Positions 24,903 to 32,421 of a stretch of 64,000 nt of DNA are shown in pieces. The notes below the pieces were generated by a model. That model did not search any database and had not been told where the DNA came from. It saw nothing but the letters and a program-made list of their open reading frames with translations. The translations under genes were made by a program, and so were the position numbers. The stretch's first letter is position 1; each line of letters starts with the position of its first letter. Origin of the DNA: Aureliella helgolandensis (GTDB taxonomy: Bacteria; Planctomycetota; Planctomycetia; Pirellulales; Pirellulaceae); the NCBI RefSeq assembly GCF_007752135.1, contig NZ_CP036298.1:2232001-2296000 (forward strand), in the 5' to 3' direction.

Positions 24903-25359
24903 TCAACATTCTCCACTTGAAAGACTAGGATTGAAGCTACTTACATCGAGGGGTAGCATATCGCCCGCAGTTGGGAAGTCAAGAACTTTTTGACTTGCCA
25001 AATCTGGAAATAAGAGAATTTGTCGGCAGAAAAATTGGCCTACGGGTGGTCCAGTCGGTTGCTTTGGATTCGTCAGCGAAAGTTGTGTATATACCGGGAG
25101 GAAATCGATTAGTAATGGAGTGACTTGATACCTATTGTCTTGGATGGGAAATCGCCACAAATAGCGAGGATTAAGGGCAAAGGACATGAATAAGTTGTAA
25201 TATCTACGGGCGGTAAAGCGCGTTCTGAGGCACGCAAATGAGGGAACGAACAAACAAGTTAATGCATCCGAAAAATGCAAATTCGAAAGTTGGCATCAAA
25301 GATCGGCAAGCGAAGGGGGTTACTTGAGATCATCGGAGTAGATTACGCTTGCGTAATCT
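24903..25359. other. Intergenic region upstream of the Hint gene
   Basis: 457 bases, AT-rich, without a gene I can support. A 125-codon minus-strand frame here lacks a ribosome site and protein-like composition. The region probably contains the promoter of the Hint/lipoprotein genes and the end of the replication operon. Confidence 0.4.
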
Positions 25360-26277
25360 TCATGCCTGAGCGGACTTTGTAAAAGACAGTTTTTCGAATC
25401 TCGCGATCGCATGCTGCAGCTGCTCGTGAGACCACCCCTCACCGCGACCGTACCGAATGAGATCCGCCCGCTTGCGTTCCTCGTCGCCACTGAGCTTGGC
25501 GAGTTTCAATTTGGGTTCGCCTCCGCCCAACTGAGCCGAGTCGAACGATTTGGGGATCGCCAGCCAGTTGTAGAGGGTCCCTCCGCGTCGAGATTCTGCC
25601 GGCATGGCACGAAACGCAGCTACACGATGTTCGATTGCCTCCGGAGTTAGGCCGTGCGAGAGAGCCCGTCTGACCGCCTCCTCGGCTCTTCCAACGCCCA
25701 TCTGAGAAACAACAACAACAATTCGCTGGACTGAGGGATCGAGTGATTCGCTGCCCCCCGAGTGGTTTGGCTCTGTTGTTGTTGTTTCTTGTTTAACGTT
25801 CCCTGTTAATGTTGTTGTTTGTAGACCCGGGGTGGGTCCATCAGTGGGTCTATCAGCGGGTCTATCAGTGGGTCTATCAGTGGGTCTATCAGTGGGTCTA
25901 TCAGTGGGTCTATCAGTGGGTCTATCACTCCGGCGAGATCGTCCAGCAATGGCCGCTTCAATCTCTGAATAAACGATCCTGTATTCGATGCCATGGGACT
26001 CCCGCAACTCTGCTAGGAGCCCAATCTCCCGTAGGGCACGAATGCAGCGTTTGGCGTGTGTGCGATCGCAATCCGCACTCTCAGCGATCGATGCCTGAGA
26101 AGCAAAACAGATCGATCCGAAATCCTCGATCACTCTCAGGATGGCCTTCAGGTCCCGCGCCTTCATACGGCGCCGAGTGCCACCCTCCATGATCGCTACG
26201 TTGGGGCACGTGAAGTCCTGCAGCAAGCGACGTCGATACCCACGATCGCTGAAATCCAATTCCTGTTGATTGCTCAT
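25360..26277 (-). CDS. Winged-helix phage replication protein with internal repeats
   Basis: A 305-residue protein. Residues about 34-104 form a winged helix (KAILRVIEDFGSICFASQASI, then CDRTHAKRCIRALREIGLLAE). Residues 118-149 are eight tandem DRPT-type tetrapeptides, and the C-terminal part is helical (GRAEEAVRRALSHGLTPEAIEHR, then GGTLYNWLAIPKS). A DNA-binding N-terminus, repeat-bearing middle and separate C-terminal domain is the plan of lambda O-type initiators, whose gene contains the replication origin. The neighbours (exonuclease, hypothetical genes) suit a replication module. Initiator role is inferred from architecture; a regulatory role is the alternative. Confidence 0.65.
   Translation of the reverse strand: MSNQQELDFSDRGYRRRLLQDFTCPNVAIMEGGTRRRMKARDLKAILRVIEDFGSICFASQASIAESADCDRTHAKRCIRALREIGLLAELRESHGIEYRIVYSEIEAAIAGRSRRSDRPTDRPTDRPTDRPTDRPTDRPADRPTDGPTPGLQTTTLTGNVKQETTTTEPNHSGGSESLDPSVQRIVVVVSQMGVGRAEEAVRRALSHGLTPEAIEHRVAAFRAMPAESRRGGTLYNWLAIPKSFDSAQLGGGEPKLKLAKLSGDEERKRADLIRYGRGEGWSHEQLQHAIARFEKLSFTKSAQA
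25780..25927. repeat. Eight 12-bp iteron-like repeats with adjoining AT-rich tract
   Basis: GTGGGTCTATCA is repeated head-to-tail eight times at 25832-25927; six units match exactly, and the first and third differ by one base each. On one side (about 25780-25831) is an AT-rich, GTTGTT-rich tract, a reasonable unwinding element. Iterons plus an AT-rich tract inside a DNA-binding protein gene are the hallmarks of a lambda-type origin. The repeats also encode the DRPT tetrapeptides, so coding slippage without origin function remains possible. Confidence 0.65.
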
Positions 26278-26315
26278 TGTGTCCTGCCTCCGGCGTGGAG
26301 CGTTCTCGTGCGTGA

Positions 26316-26663
26316 TCAGAATAGGGTGGGTTGAGCGCGATGAGCTGCATCGCGTGGTGGAAGCTTTGGTGAATCAGCGGGTGGCGGGAGATCTGCCAGC
26401 TTGGTCGTAGCTGGCACAAGTTCCTCAGGCTCGGGCACTGCATTCAATGCATCCCGGACCAAATGCCAGTCATCCGGGGACCAGGCGGTACGTAGACGGC
26501 CACCGGGGCTATCGAGTTGCCGGCCCTTAATCAGCATCGCGCAGCCCCATGGACAATCGGCAGTGATCGCATCCGGTGCCTTGAATTTCGCGATGGCTAT
26601 CAGCTCTACCAGCGGACTGTCGTTTATCTCTTGGGCCAACTTTGTGGCTTCGTCAAGTTTCAT
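26316..26663 (-). CDS. Small hypothetical phage protein
   Basis: A 115-residue acidic protein. The N-terminal helix (LDEATKLAQEINDSPLVELIAIAKF) is followed by a segment with two cysteines (ITADCPWGCAMLIKG), a basic strand, and a proline-rich tail (LPPPADSPKLPPRDAAH). Not recognised. It lies between the exonuclease and the winged-helix gene with short gaps, so it probably belongs to the replication/recombination operon. Confidence 0.55.
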   Translation of the reverse strand: MKLDEATKLAQEINDSPLVELIAIAKFKAPDAITADCPWGCAMLIKGRQLDSPGGRLRTAWSPDDWHLVRDALNAVPEPEELVPATTKLADLPPPADSPKLPPRDAAHRAQPTLF

Positions 26664-26672
26664 CGAAGGGAC

Positions 26673-27446
26673 CTAGGAATGAATGCGATTCAGAACAGCG
26701 ACTGGAACAGGAACATCGCTCACCAACGTCAGCAGCTGCCGCTTCAGTGGCAATTCACTGCGATAGTTAGTGAGAGCCGTCCGCTGTCTCTGCTGGATCT
26801 TGGCCGCGAAGGGCGTCCGGAAGAATCCCTCCAGCGTCTTGCACTGGGTGAGCACTTCGGTCGCCGCGGCTTTGCCCAGCCCCTCGCAGCCGGCAATGCC
26901 ATCGCTCGTGTCACCCACAATGGCCCGATAGTCGATCCACTGGATTGGCTTGACTCCGTATTTGAGCTCTAGACGATCTGCGGTTACCGCATCGAACATC
27001 AATCGGGACGGGGTAGCGCGTTTGATGCCAATCACCTGGCTCACCATGCCGGTTACCAACAGTTGATGCAGATCGCGATCGGCGGAAAACATGATCGCCT
27101 TTTCTCCCTCGTCATGAGCAATCCGGACCATGGAGGCAATGCAATCGTCCGCTTCGTACCCTTCACAATCGAACGACTCCACGCCAGGTGCCGAGTCGAC
27201 CAGCTTGCGGGCTTTCTTCAAACTGGCATAGAAGTCATCAGGCTTGGCACTGCGGTGGGCTTTGTAGCGCGACGACAGCGAGTGTCGAAACGTGGGCCCG
27301 GCGTCCCAACAGACCACTGCCAGGACATGCGGTACCTGTTCTAGGACCGTCAGCAGCCGCCGCTGGAAGGTGACGGCAGCCCCCGAAGCGTTGGCATAAT
27401 GGCATTGAGCAAACCAATTGTTTCCATCAATCAACAGATAGGTCAT
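26673..27446 (-). CDS. 5'-3' exonuclease, FEN/PIN-like family
   Basis: A 257-residue nuclease matching the T5/T4 FEN-like and Pol I N-terminal exonuclease family. Metal-binding acidic residues are visible in order: LLIDGNNW, CWDAGPTFRH, EGYEADDCIASM, FSADRDLHQLL, and GDTSDGIAGCEGLGKAAATE, the last with the helix-3-turn motif. These enzymes remove RNA primers and flaps or process recombination ends. Placement next to the replication protein supports a role in phage DNA replication. Length is typical. Confidence 0.88.
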   Translation of the reverse strand: MTYLLIDGNNWFAQCHYANASGAAVTFQRRLLTVLEQVPHVLAVVCWDAGPTFRHSLSSRYKAHRSAKPDDFYASLKKARKLVDSAPGVESFDCEGYEADDCIASMVRIAHDEGEKAIMFSADRDLHQLLVTGMVSQVIGIKRATPSRLMFDAVTADRLELKYGVKPIQWIDYRAIVGDTSDGIAGCEGLGKAAATEVLTQCKTLEGFFRTPFAAKIQQRQRTALTNYRSELPLKRQLLTLVSDVPVPVAVLNRIHS

Positions 27447-27449
27447 CCG

Positions 27450-27875
27450 TTACGCTTTCCTTTTGAGTTCGGGCTCTTCGGTGTCAGTGAACAACAACGT
27501 CTGTGAGCTGTTGGCCAGCAGATTGTCCAGTTTGTATTGCAAACGTTTGATTTCACTCTGATGATCATTCGCTTTGACGATCTTCAGTTGGCGAGCGGAC
27601 TCGAATGCCCGTTGTGAGGTACGCAGTTGCCGGGCCGTCTCGATGATGTCCTTGTGGTTCGTTCCCTCGGGAGACTCTCCGGATCGCTCCAGTCGCTGGC
27701 CTAGCTCCCGAATCATGGGGATGGCAAAGTCTGCCGCCCAGGCCTGGGTGCGATCGACGTGGGCCGTCGCCTCGCACGACTCAGCCAGCTTGAGCAGCTC
27801 CCCTAGTGTCAGCCACTCTGCCGATTGCCGAGCCATGACGTAAGCTTGCAACTGCACGAAACATCGTTCACTCAT
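27450..27875 (-). CDS. Hypothetical phage coiled-coil protein
   Basis: About 141 residues from ATG 27873-27875, which follows GGAGG and overlaps the previous stop as ATGA. It is highly helical and charged, with likely coiled coil at the C-terminal half (RQLRTSQRAFESARQLKIVK, KRLQYKLDNLL). No family recognised. It ends four bases before the exonuclease start, so it is very probably co-translated with it; a recombination or replication accessory is possible. Confidence 0.55.
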   Translation of the reverse strand: MSERCFVQLQAYVMARQSAEWLTLGELLKLAESCEATAHVDRTQAWAADFAIPMIRELGQRLERSGESPEGTNHKDIIETARQLRTSQRAFESARQLKIVKANDHQSEIKRLQYKLDNLLANSSQTLLFTDTEEPELKRKA

Positions 27876-28041
27876 TGATGTTCGCCTCCGGCTTGGACGC
27901 TGCCATAAGGGCCTTCGCTTTGGTTCCTTGGGAAGTGAATAGCCGGCCATCTGGACAGGCTACCGACCATGGATCGATCGGCTTGCTCTTGGAAAGGATC
28001 ACGGTCCCCTGGTCGGTCTTGATGCGTAGTATTAGTCGCAT
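27868..28041 (-). CDS. Very small phage protein
   Basis: A 57-residue frame from ATG 28041 (MRLILRIKTDQGTVILSKSK), with GGGGAGG roughly 15 bases upstream. The strand-rich start suggests a small beta protein. A 120-residue in-frame extension to 28230 would have to cross the 29-bp palindrome and is unlikely. Its stop overlaps the next gene's ATG. No family recognised. Confidence 0.45.
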   Translation of the reverse strand: MRLILRIKTDQGTVILSKSKPIDPWSVACPDGRLFTSQGTKAKALMAASKPEANINE

Positions 28042-28090
28042 AGGTGTGTTAAACTCACCTCCCCGGAAAAGTACCAGCACGCGCGCCAAA

Positions 28091-28150
28091 CCCAGGGAAT
28101 AACGCAGTGTGAGAACCTTAGTAAGGTTCTCACACCCAGGAAATAACGCA
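28091..28150. repeat. 29-bp perfect palindrome flanked by 16-bp direct repeats
   Basis: GTGTGAGAACCTTA-G-TAAGGTTCTCACAC (28107-28135) is a perfect inverted repeat with 14-bp arms and a single central base. CCCAGGGAATAACGCA (28091-28106) and CCCAGGAAATAACGCA (28135-28150) flank it directly with one mismatch. It lies about 60 bases upstream of the 57-residue gene, between it and the tRNA-like element. It may be a regulatory binding site or RNA hairpin, a MITE-like insertion with target duplication, or an origin element. There is no U-run to make it a terminator. Confidence 0.8.
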
Positions 28151-28310
28151 CACATGCAGCGGCGGGGAAATCGCCCGCCACCACACACAACCAAGTCCTG
28201 TCCAGGCGCACCGCGACCGATTCCACCCACCGAGCATCTTTTGCATGGACGCCGGTCGGTAGTTAAAAATCGTTAGGGTGCCCCGTACGTGGGCTAGTTG
28301 TTCACTTCAG

Positions 28311-28433
28311 TGCAGCGCGTCGGAGTCGAACCGACATTTCTAGTTGGAGGTGAAGGTCACCGCTTGCCGGATACGGCCCGTGAGCTACTTCCGCGATGAC
28401 CTCCTAGCGTCTTTCCGATTAGACGAACGCCAC
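28311..28433 (-). tRNA. tRNA-like RNA, 123 nt, with enlarged anticodon region
   Basis: Read on the minus strand, GTGGCGT (1-7) pairs with GCGCTGC at the 3' end over seven pairs, three of them G-T. GTCT/AGAC closes a D-like loop AATCGGAA. GTCGG-TTCGACT-CCGAC is a standard T arm, followed by discriminator A. Between D and T arms there are about 70 bases instead of 23. They contain CTAG/CTAG at the position of the anticodon stem and a nine-base pairing GGTCATCGC/GCGGTGACC capping it. No normal 7-base anticodon loop or anticodon can be assigned; CCA is not encoded. It is a degenerate or deliberately altered tRNA, or a tRNA mimic. It starts eight bases after the HD hydrolase stop. Confidence 0.45.
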
Positions 28434-28441
28434 AAAACTAT

Positions 28442-29020
28442 CTACTCACCCAATTCAACTCCTAAACTGGCTGCCACTGATAAGAACCGACTGGCGGCTT
28501 GAATCGGCGAGTAAAACGCCAAATCCACGTTGCGATCGGGGATCGTATCGAAATCCGCCCAAGGCTCGTTATCCTCGGTCAACAATGCGTTGCGCTCGAC
28601 TTTCAGCATTTGCCGGTCGTACGCACGGATTTTGTCGGCATGACCAACTAGGTCGACGTCGAAACGCTCCATAATCGCCCGCTCCATGCGTTCCTCCAGC
28701 CGGCAGTACTCCGGTAAGAGCAATTTCAACGGTTTGACGATGTCTCCCAAATATGCCTCGGCGGCATCGTGCAACAGCACCGCCCGCATTACTTCCTCGG
28801 GGCATTCGTCGTAGTTCGCTAAGCGGCAACACATCCAAGAGTGCTCGGCCACCGAGTAGAACTGGCAGGTGTGCCCGCCAAATCTACACAGCTTGCCAAG
28901 AGCCGCCGCAATGGTCTCCAAATCGAGGGTCGCAGGATCCGGATTGACCAAGTCAACATAATGGCCAGCCGCAACCTTGATCGTGCTGCCAATGGTGCCA
29001 AAGCTATCCGGAGTTTGCAT
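28442..29020 (-). CDS. HD-superfamily (YfbR-like) phosphohydrolase
   Basis: About 192 residues from ATG 29018-29020 (MQTPDSFGTIGS). The conserved histidines and HD doublet appear as YSVAEHSW and LLHDAAEAYLGDIVKPLK, followed by ADKIRAYDRQML. This is the pattern of phage YfbR-like nucleotidase/HD enzymes. Such proteins hydrolyse nucleoside monophosphates and adjust nucleotide pools during infection. An upstream in-frame start would run into the integrase gene. Its stop is followed by the tRNA-like element. Confidence 0.75.
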   Translation of the reverse strand: MQTPDSFGTIGSTIKVAAGHYVDLVNPDPATLDLETIAAALGKLCRFGGHTCQFYSVAEHSWMCCRLANYDECPEEVMRAVLLHDAAEAYLGDIVKPLKLLLPEYCRLEERMERAIMERFDVDLVGHADKIRAYDRQMLKVERNALLTEDNEPWADFDTIPDRNVDLAFYSPIQAASRFLSVAASLGVELGE

Positions 29021-29081
29021 CGTTCGTCCATGCTTGGGTAAAAGGGGCAAAAGTTGGGTAAAAGTCGGTGTGACGGAATAA

Positions 29082-30176
29082 TTAGGACGCTTTGCCGATC
29101 GCTCGGTTGAATTCTGTTTTGCGAACCATGGCATAGTGTTCAATGGCCACAGCCGGCGAGTTGCCGATCCACGCACAGACATCCTTGAGCGCGAATTGAT
29201 CCATCAGCTCGGATTCACGAGTGGCCCGCATGTTTTGCCAGAATCGAGGCCATGGAACGATATCCAACCTCTCGCAGAGTCGCGCGGCCCGCTGGGCCAT
29301 TGCACTGGTTGTGCGTGCCCCAAGGTCTGGCATCAGCAGCCCCTGCCGGCCTGTGTGCGTGACATCGTCACGTCTTCGCAGAGCAATGGCCTTGAGCGTC
29401 CCGAGCTCCGGAAACAAAGGCACGATGCGTACGCAACCACGTTTCGTGTCTCGCACTCGCAATTCGCTAGCACTCACGTTGAGATCACTCAACCGAACTC
29501 GCAAAATCTCAGCGGCCCGTAGACCGCCCCACCGCGCCAAACGCAGTGCAACGTCTAGCTCATCTCCAGCCACGGCCTGACACAACTGCTCAACCGTGTC
29601 GCTCGCAACCTCCATCAACCGCTCCGATCGCACAAAGCGACTGGGCAGCCGGGCAGCCGGAGAGTCGGCCAGCAGACGCTCCTTGACGACCCATCCAAAA
29701 AACTGCTTAGCAATCCCGCAGTAGCCGGCCACCGTGTTCTCGGCATACTCTTCTGACAGTCGCTCCCCCCAGCTCGTGAGACTCTCCGGAGTAATCGCAT
29801 CCAGCTCAACGTCCCCAAGTGCTCCCTGCAGACTGTCGCTCACTCGTTCAACCTGCTCCAGCCTCTTGGCAGACAACGATAGTTTTGTCATTACCCAGGC
29901 TCGCAGAGCGTCCCCCAGCAGTCTGCGATCGTCGACCACGCCCAGTTTGGCGAGTTCGCTGAGCAGCTGCCGAGGAGCCGATTGGTAGAGCCAATCGAGC
30001 GTCGGTACCGGCAGAGGTTGCCTACGCCGGTGTGCGCGGATGGCCATCTCAACGTGATGTTTTGCGCGTTCCGCCGCCTCCGGACCACAGTCCCCCAGGC
30101 GAACGCGTTGGAATCGCTTGCCCGGTACCGAAAACCGCAATCGATATCCGTATCCGTCAAATTCAAGTGATGCCAT
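29082..30176 (-). CDS. Tyrosine site-specific integrase
   Basis: About 364 residues from ATG 30174-30176. The N-terminal arm-binding/SAM-like region (LSAKRLEQVERVSDSLQGAL, then NTVAGYCGIAKQFFGWVVKE) precedes the catalytic domain. Catalytic residues visible: Arg in RWGGLRAAEILRV, Arg in NMRATRESEL (the usual preceding His is not evident), and Tyr in WIGNSPAVAIEHYAMVRK. It would catalyse integration and excision of this element. Position near the right end of the phage block fits an int gene adjacent to an attachment site. It has an unusual second box but is otherwise family-typical. Confidence 0.88.
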   Translation of the reverse strand: MASLEFDGYGYRLRFSVPGKRFQRVRLGDCGPEAAERAKHHVEMAIRAHRRRQPLPVPTLDWLYQSAPRQLLSELAKLGVVDDRRLLGDALRAWVMTKLSLSAKRLEQVERVSDSLQGALGDVELDAITPESLTSWGERLSEEYAENTVAGYCGIAKQFFGWVVKERLLADSPAARLPSRFVRSERLMEVASDTVEQLCQAVAGDELDVALRLARWGGLRAAEILRVRLSDLNVSASELRVRDTKRGCVRIVPLFPELGTLKAIALRRRDDVTHTGRQGLLMPDLGARTTSAMAQRAARLCERLDIVPWPRFWQNMRATRESELMDQFALKDVCAWIGNSPAVAIEHYAMVRKTEFNRAIGKAS

Positions 30177-30205
30177 GATCCCTACTCCGTTCGCATTCAG
30201 CTGGT

Positions 30206-31066
30206 CTACGCGTTCACGAGGCAAATGCGTTTGCTAGACGAGTGGCGATCAAGCTTTGAGCTCCGGTTGACGATTTCCCCAATCACCGCTTTCGTAGCCC
30301 GACCGTCGAGCGTCTGCGAAAGCGACGTGGCGGTCATTGGTTGTCCCATCATCTTTAGTGCTTGCACGAGTTCCGCCTCGATTTCCTGCCAGTTGTCGGG
30401 GAGCTTGTCGGATCGTGATGAATTCGCGCTTGCAGACTGCAGCAGACGTCTCGTTTGTTTCAGTCTTGTTATTTGCGATTGCAAGCGATCAATCTTCGCA
30501 TCGATCTCCGCGATTGCTTCCTCACCGGATCCCAGCAGCCGATCGAGAGCAGCATCCAGTGATAGTGGTGACGAGTCTGGTTGCGGCCCTTGTAGTTGCC
30601 GCATTTGGAGACTCCTTGGCGGTGCTTCAGGTAGATTGCTCATTTGCAATTTCAACTCCTCAATAAATTTGGTGATCTCATCCTCTTCCACTTCCCCATT
30701 GATGGGCGGAGGGTCTAGCCGGCCATAGCCAATGCACTTGGCAGCGTGCCTCACTGCAGCAACTCCACCGGTCCCAAACCCACTGATCCACAGCAGCTCC
30801 TCATCAGTAGCCTTTGCAGCGGATCCAATTGTTGAATAACCGTTGGTATCCAATGGCACCGCATATTGAGCGCGAACGCAATCGTGTACGCTGCTCTCAT
30901 GGGTGATCGTTGGACGTTGGGTGTCCTGTATGAATTCGTTCAGTGCCCCGCGAGCTGCGTCAAATCGTTGTTGTAGGCAGCAGACTACGATTTTGCGCGT
31001 AACAACTCCGTATCGCTCATGATCAAATCCCTCTAGCAAGTCCCTGATGTCAACATCCTTGCGCAT
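30206..31066 (-). CDS. Hypothetical protein with HhH-like and coiled-coil regions
   Basis: A 286-residue protein. The middle contains ATDEELLWISGFGTGGVAAVRHA, which resembles the helix-hairpin-helix of RNA polymerase alpha C-terminal domains. A coiled coil (about residues 190-215: EIDAKIDRLQSQITRLKQTRRLL) and a C-terminal winged-helix-like segment (VQALKMMGQPMTATSLSQTL, then ATKAVIGEIVNRS) follow. A DNA-binding regulator acting in integration or early transcription is plausible. It ends 30 bases before the integrase start, so it is likely co-transcribed with int. Family not known. Confidence 0.6.
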   Translation of the reverse strand: MRKDVDIRDLLEGFDHERYGVVTRKIVVCCLQQRFDAARGALNEFIQDTQRPTITHESSVHDCVRAQYAVPLDTNGYSTIGSAAKATDEELLWISGFGTGGVAAVRHAAKCIGYGRLDPPPINGEVEEDEITKFIEELKLQMSNLPEAPPRSLQMRQLQGPQPDSSPLSLDAALDRLLGSGEEAIAEIDAKIDRLQSQITRLKQTRRLLQSASANSSRSDKLPDNWQEIEAELVQALKMMGQPMTATSLSQTLDGRATKAVIGEIVNRSSKLDRHSSSKRICLVNA

Positions 31067-31340
31067 CCGTGCCGTCCCTCCATACCATTTCCCGACAACA
31101 ATCGGTGCATAAGAACAATCGCTGAATCGAGCGACAATTGCTCAACGGCAACCTCTCCCGTGGCAAAGTCAGCAACCTTTCAGCCGGCTGGCGCTCGCAG
31201 CGTTCACATGACATGTCGTACAACGACACCGCGTGCTCTGCCTCACCAACCAGCGATGCGTCCACAGTGTGATTCACTTCACGCCCCCTGTTCGCGCCAT
31301 GGAACCCAATAGCCGACGCTGTTCGCTGGATCATCCTCAT
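31050..31340 (-). CDS. Small Cys-rich hypothetical protein
   Basis: A 96-residue frame whose end overlaps the start of the 286-residue gene by 17 bases. Two cysteine pairs (SCERCERQ and LCTDCCREMVW) suggest a zinc-binding site. No clear ribosome binding site precedes ATG 31340. It could be a genuine small regulator of the integration operon or a chance frame; I include it because of the cysteine pattern and tight overlap. Confidence 0.4.
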   Translation of the reverse strand: MRMIQRTASAIGFHGANRGREVNHTVDASLVGEAEHAVSLYDMSCERCERQPAERLLTLPRERLPLSNCRSIQRLFLCTDCCREMVWRDGTDAQGC

Positions 31341-31378
31341 GCCACCAAGGATGGCGGCAACGTTGAGATCCGTCTGGA

Positions 31379-31735
31379 TTAGGCTGCGTCATATTGAGCC
31401 CCTTCCACCGAGTTCAATGGTTCGAACTGTACAACGCCGCTCGATAGAGCAGCACTCAGCAATTGATACGATGGGAACTGCAGCGTCAGCGTGGGAGCTG
31501 GCGTCGGTTCAGGAACATAGGACACGACTTGAGCGAACGACTTTTCACCGCGAAGTGCCATTTCGCGCTGAACGGCTCGATGGACCTCGAATCGATGCAC
31601 AGGAACAGCCGGATGGGCTTGAAATCCCAACCGCACTTTATCACCACGAATCTCGACAACCATCAACTGGGCAATGCCCATATCGCCGTTGCCGATCACT
31701 ACCGATTGATTCACCTTGCGTGATACTACAAGCAT
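31379..31735 (-). CDS. csrA: CsrA-family RNA-binding regulator with C-terminal extension
   Basis: A 118-residue protein. Residues 1-55 are a clear CsrA domain (MLVVSRKVNQSVVIG, VVEIRGDKVRLGFQAHP, VPVHRFEVHRAV), with the strand and Arg residues that bind GGA motifs in mRNA leaders. The typical protein is about 60-70 residues; the last ~50 here (VVSYVPEPTPAPTLTLQFPSY onward) are an extra Pro/Ser/Leu-rich tail. GGAG precedes the ATG. It lies among small genes upstream of the integrase, so it may be phage- or island-encoded and act on host translation, or be the chromosomal csrA at the boundary. Confidence 0.85.
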   Translation of the reverse strand: MLVVSRKVNQSVVIGNGDMGIAQLMVVEIRGDKVRLGFQAHPAVPVHRFEVHRAVQREMALRGEKSFAQVVSYVPEPTPAPTLTLQFPSYQLLSAALSSGVVQFEPLNSVEGAQYDAA

Positions 31736-31842
31736 CCTAAAAACTCCGTTTTGTGTAGATTCCGTCTAAGAAATGTGGCAATTACGTCGACGGCAAGAGA
31801 GACGCGATCGCCGATCGAAACATCCGCTTCGTGTAGCTGTGA

Positions 31843-32193
31843 TTACTTGGCAGACTTGCGTTTGCGGTCCCTCGATCGATCCTGCTCGCTCATTAGGCGG
31901 AGAAGCATCGCGCGACGCGTCTCCGTAGGAACATCGCGCCAACGTTCTTGAACGATGCCGGCTAATGCTGCCGAGTTGAGGTCCGTTTGGGACCATGCCC
32001 AGATGATGCAGTCCTTGGACACTCCACTCGCCATCTGTACATCTTGCACGAACTCGCGACGGTCGCGATTTGGGAGAACTTCCCAGGCCGTCTTTAGATC
32101 CGTAAGAAAGTCCCGATACTCTTGAGAGTCTCGGGAAAGCGATTCAGTTTGCACTGTGCCAATGCGACCACTTGCTTCACTCAGTCCTAGCAT
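31843..32193 (-). CDS. Small hypothetical protein near the right prophage boundary
   Basis: About 116 residues from ATG 32191-32193, chosen because GGAGG lies seven bases upstream. The protein is helical and charged (SQEYRDFLTDLKTAWEVLP, REFVQDVQMASGVSKDCIIWAW, ERWRDVPTETRRAMLLRLMS) with a Lys/Arg-rich end. Not recognised. It precedes csrA in the same direction. Whether it belongs to the prophage or the host cannot be told from sequence. Confidence 0.5.
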   Translation of the reverse strand: MLGLSEASGRIGTVQTESLSRDSQEYRDFLTDLKTAWEVLPNRDRREFVQDVQMASGVSKDCIIWAWSQTDLNSAALAGIVQERWRDVPTETRRAMLLRLMSEQDRSRDRKRKSAK

Positions 32194-32421
32194 TGCTGCC
32201 TCCGTGAATAGCAAGGTGGCGCCCGAATAAGAACCCACGCGAACTAGCCGCGCGCAATCGGGTCGCCACCATGCCAAACTGCCCAGCTTGGAGTGACGAT
32301 CGCATGAGGCTTAATTGTCACCCGCAAGCCCCTTCCCATGATCTCTCATGCGATTGGCTGAGTGTACAAACTTTTAAACACTTGCGTCAATAGGGTGGGA
32401 TTGTTTTCTCAGAAATGCCAA

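Larger units (their letters stand above)
1..32300 (-). mobile_element. Prophage of lambda-like siphophage type, partial at left
   Basis: An almost unbroken minus-strand array carries recognisable terminase, portal, fused protease-capsid, decoration protein, tail tube, tail chaperone, tape measure, XRE/ImmA regulators, exonuclease, replication protein and tyrosine integrase. This is a complete head-tail programme with replication and integration functions. The left end lies outside the window, and no holin or endolysin was seen inside it. The right end given here is approximate: the integrase ends the clear phage genes at about 30.2 kb, small genes and csrA continue to about 32.2 kb, and tRNA-Leu at 34.7 kb is a possible attachment site. 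Several cargo-like genes interrupt the phage order. Confidence 0.85.

Noticed and set aside
24903-25280. 125-codon minus-strand frame directly before the Hint gene
   Set aside because: No ribosome binding site, composition unlike a folded protein, and it coincides with the expected leader of the Hint gene.
25832-25927. CRISPR array
   Set aside because: The units are contiguous 12-mers without spacers; they are iterons or a coding repeat.
25809-26192. Plus-strand frame rich in VYQWVYQW repeats
   Set aside because: It is the opposite-strand reading of the 12-bp iterons inside the winged-helix gene; there is no ribosome site.
28042-28230. N-terminal extension of the 57-residue gene to a 120-residue protein
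   Set aside because: It would have to translate through the 29-bp palindrome, and a purine-rich ribosome site precedes the internal ATG.
28311-28433. Ordinary tRNA with a long variable arm (Leu/Ser/Tyr or Sec type)
   Set aside because: No 5-bp stem with 7-base loop and U33 could be placed between the D and T arms in any register I tried.
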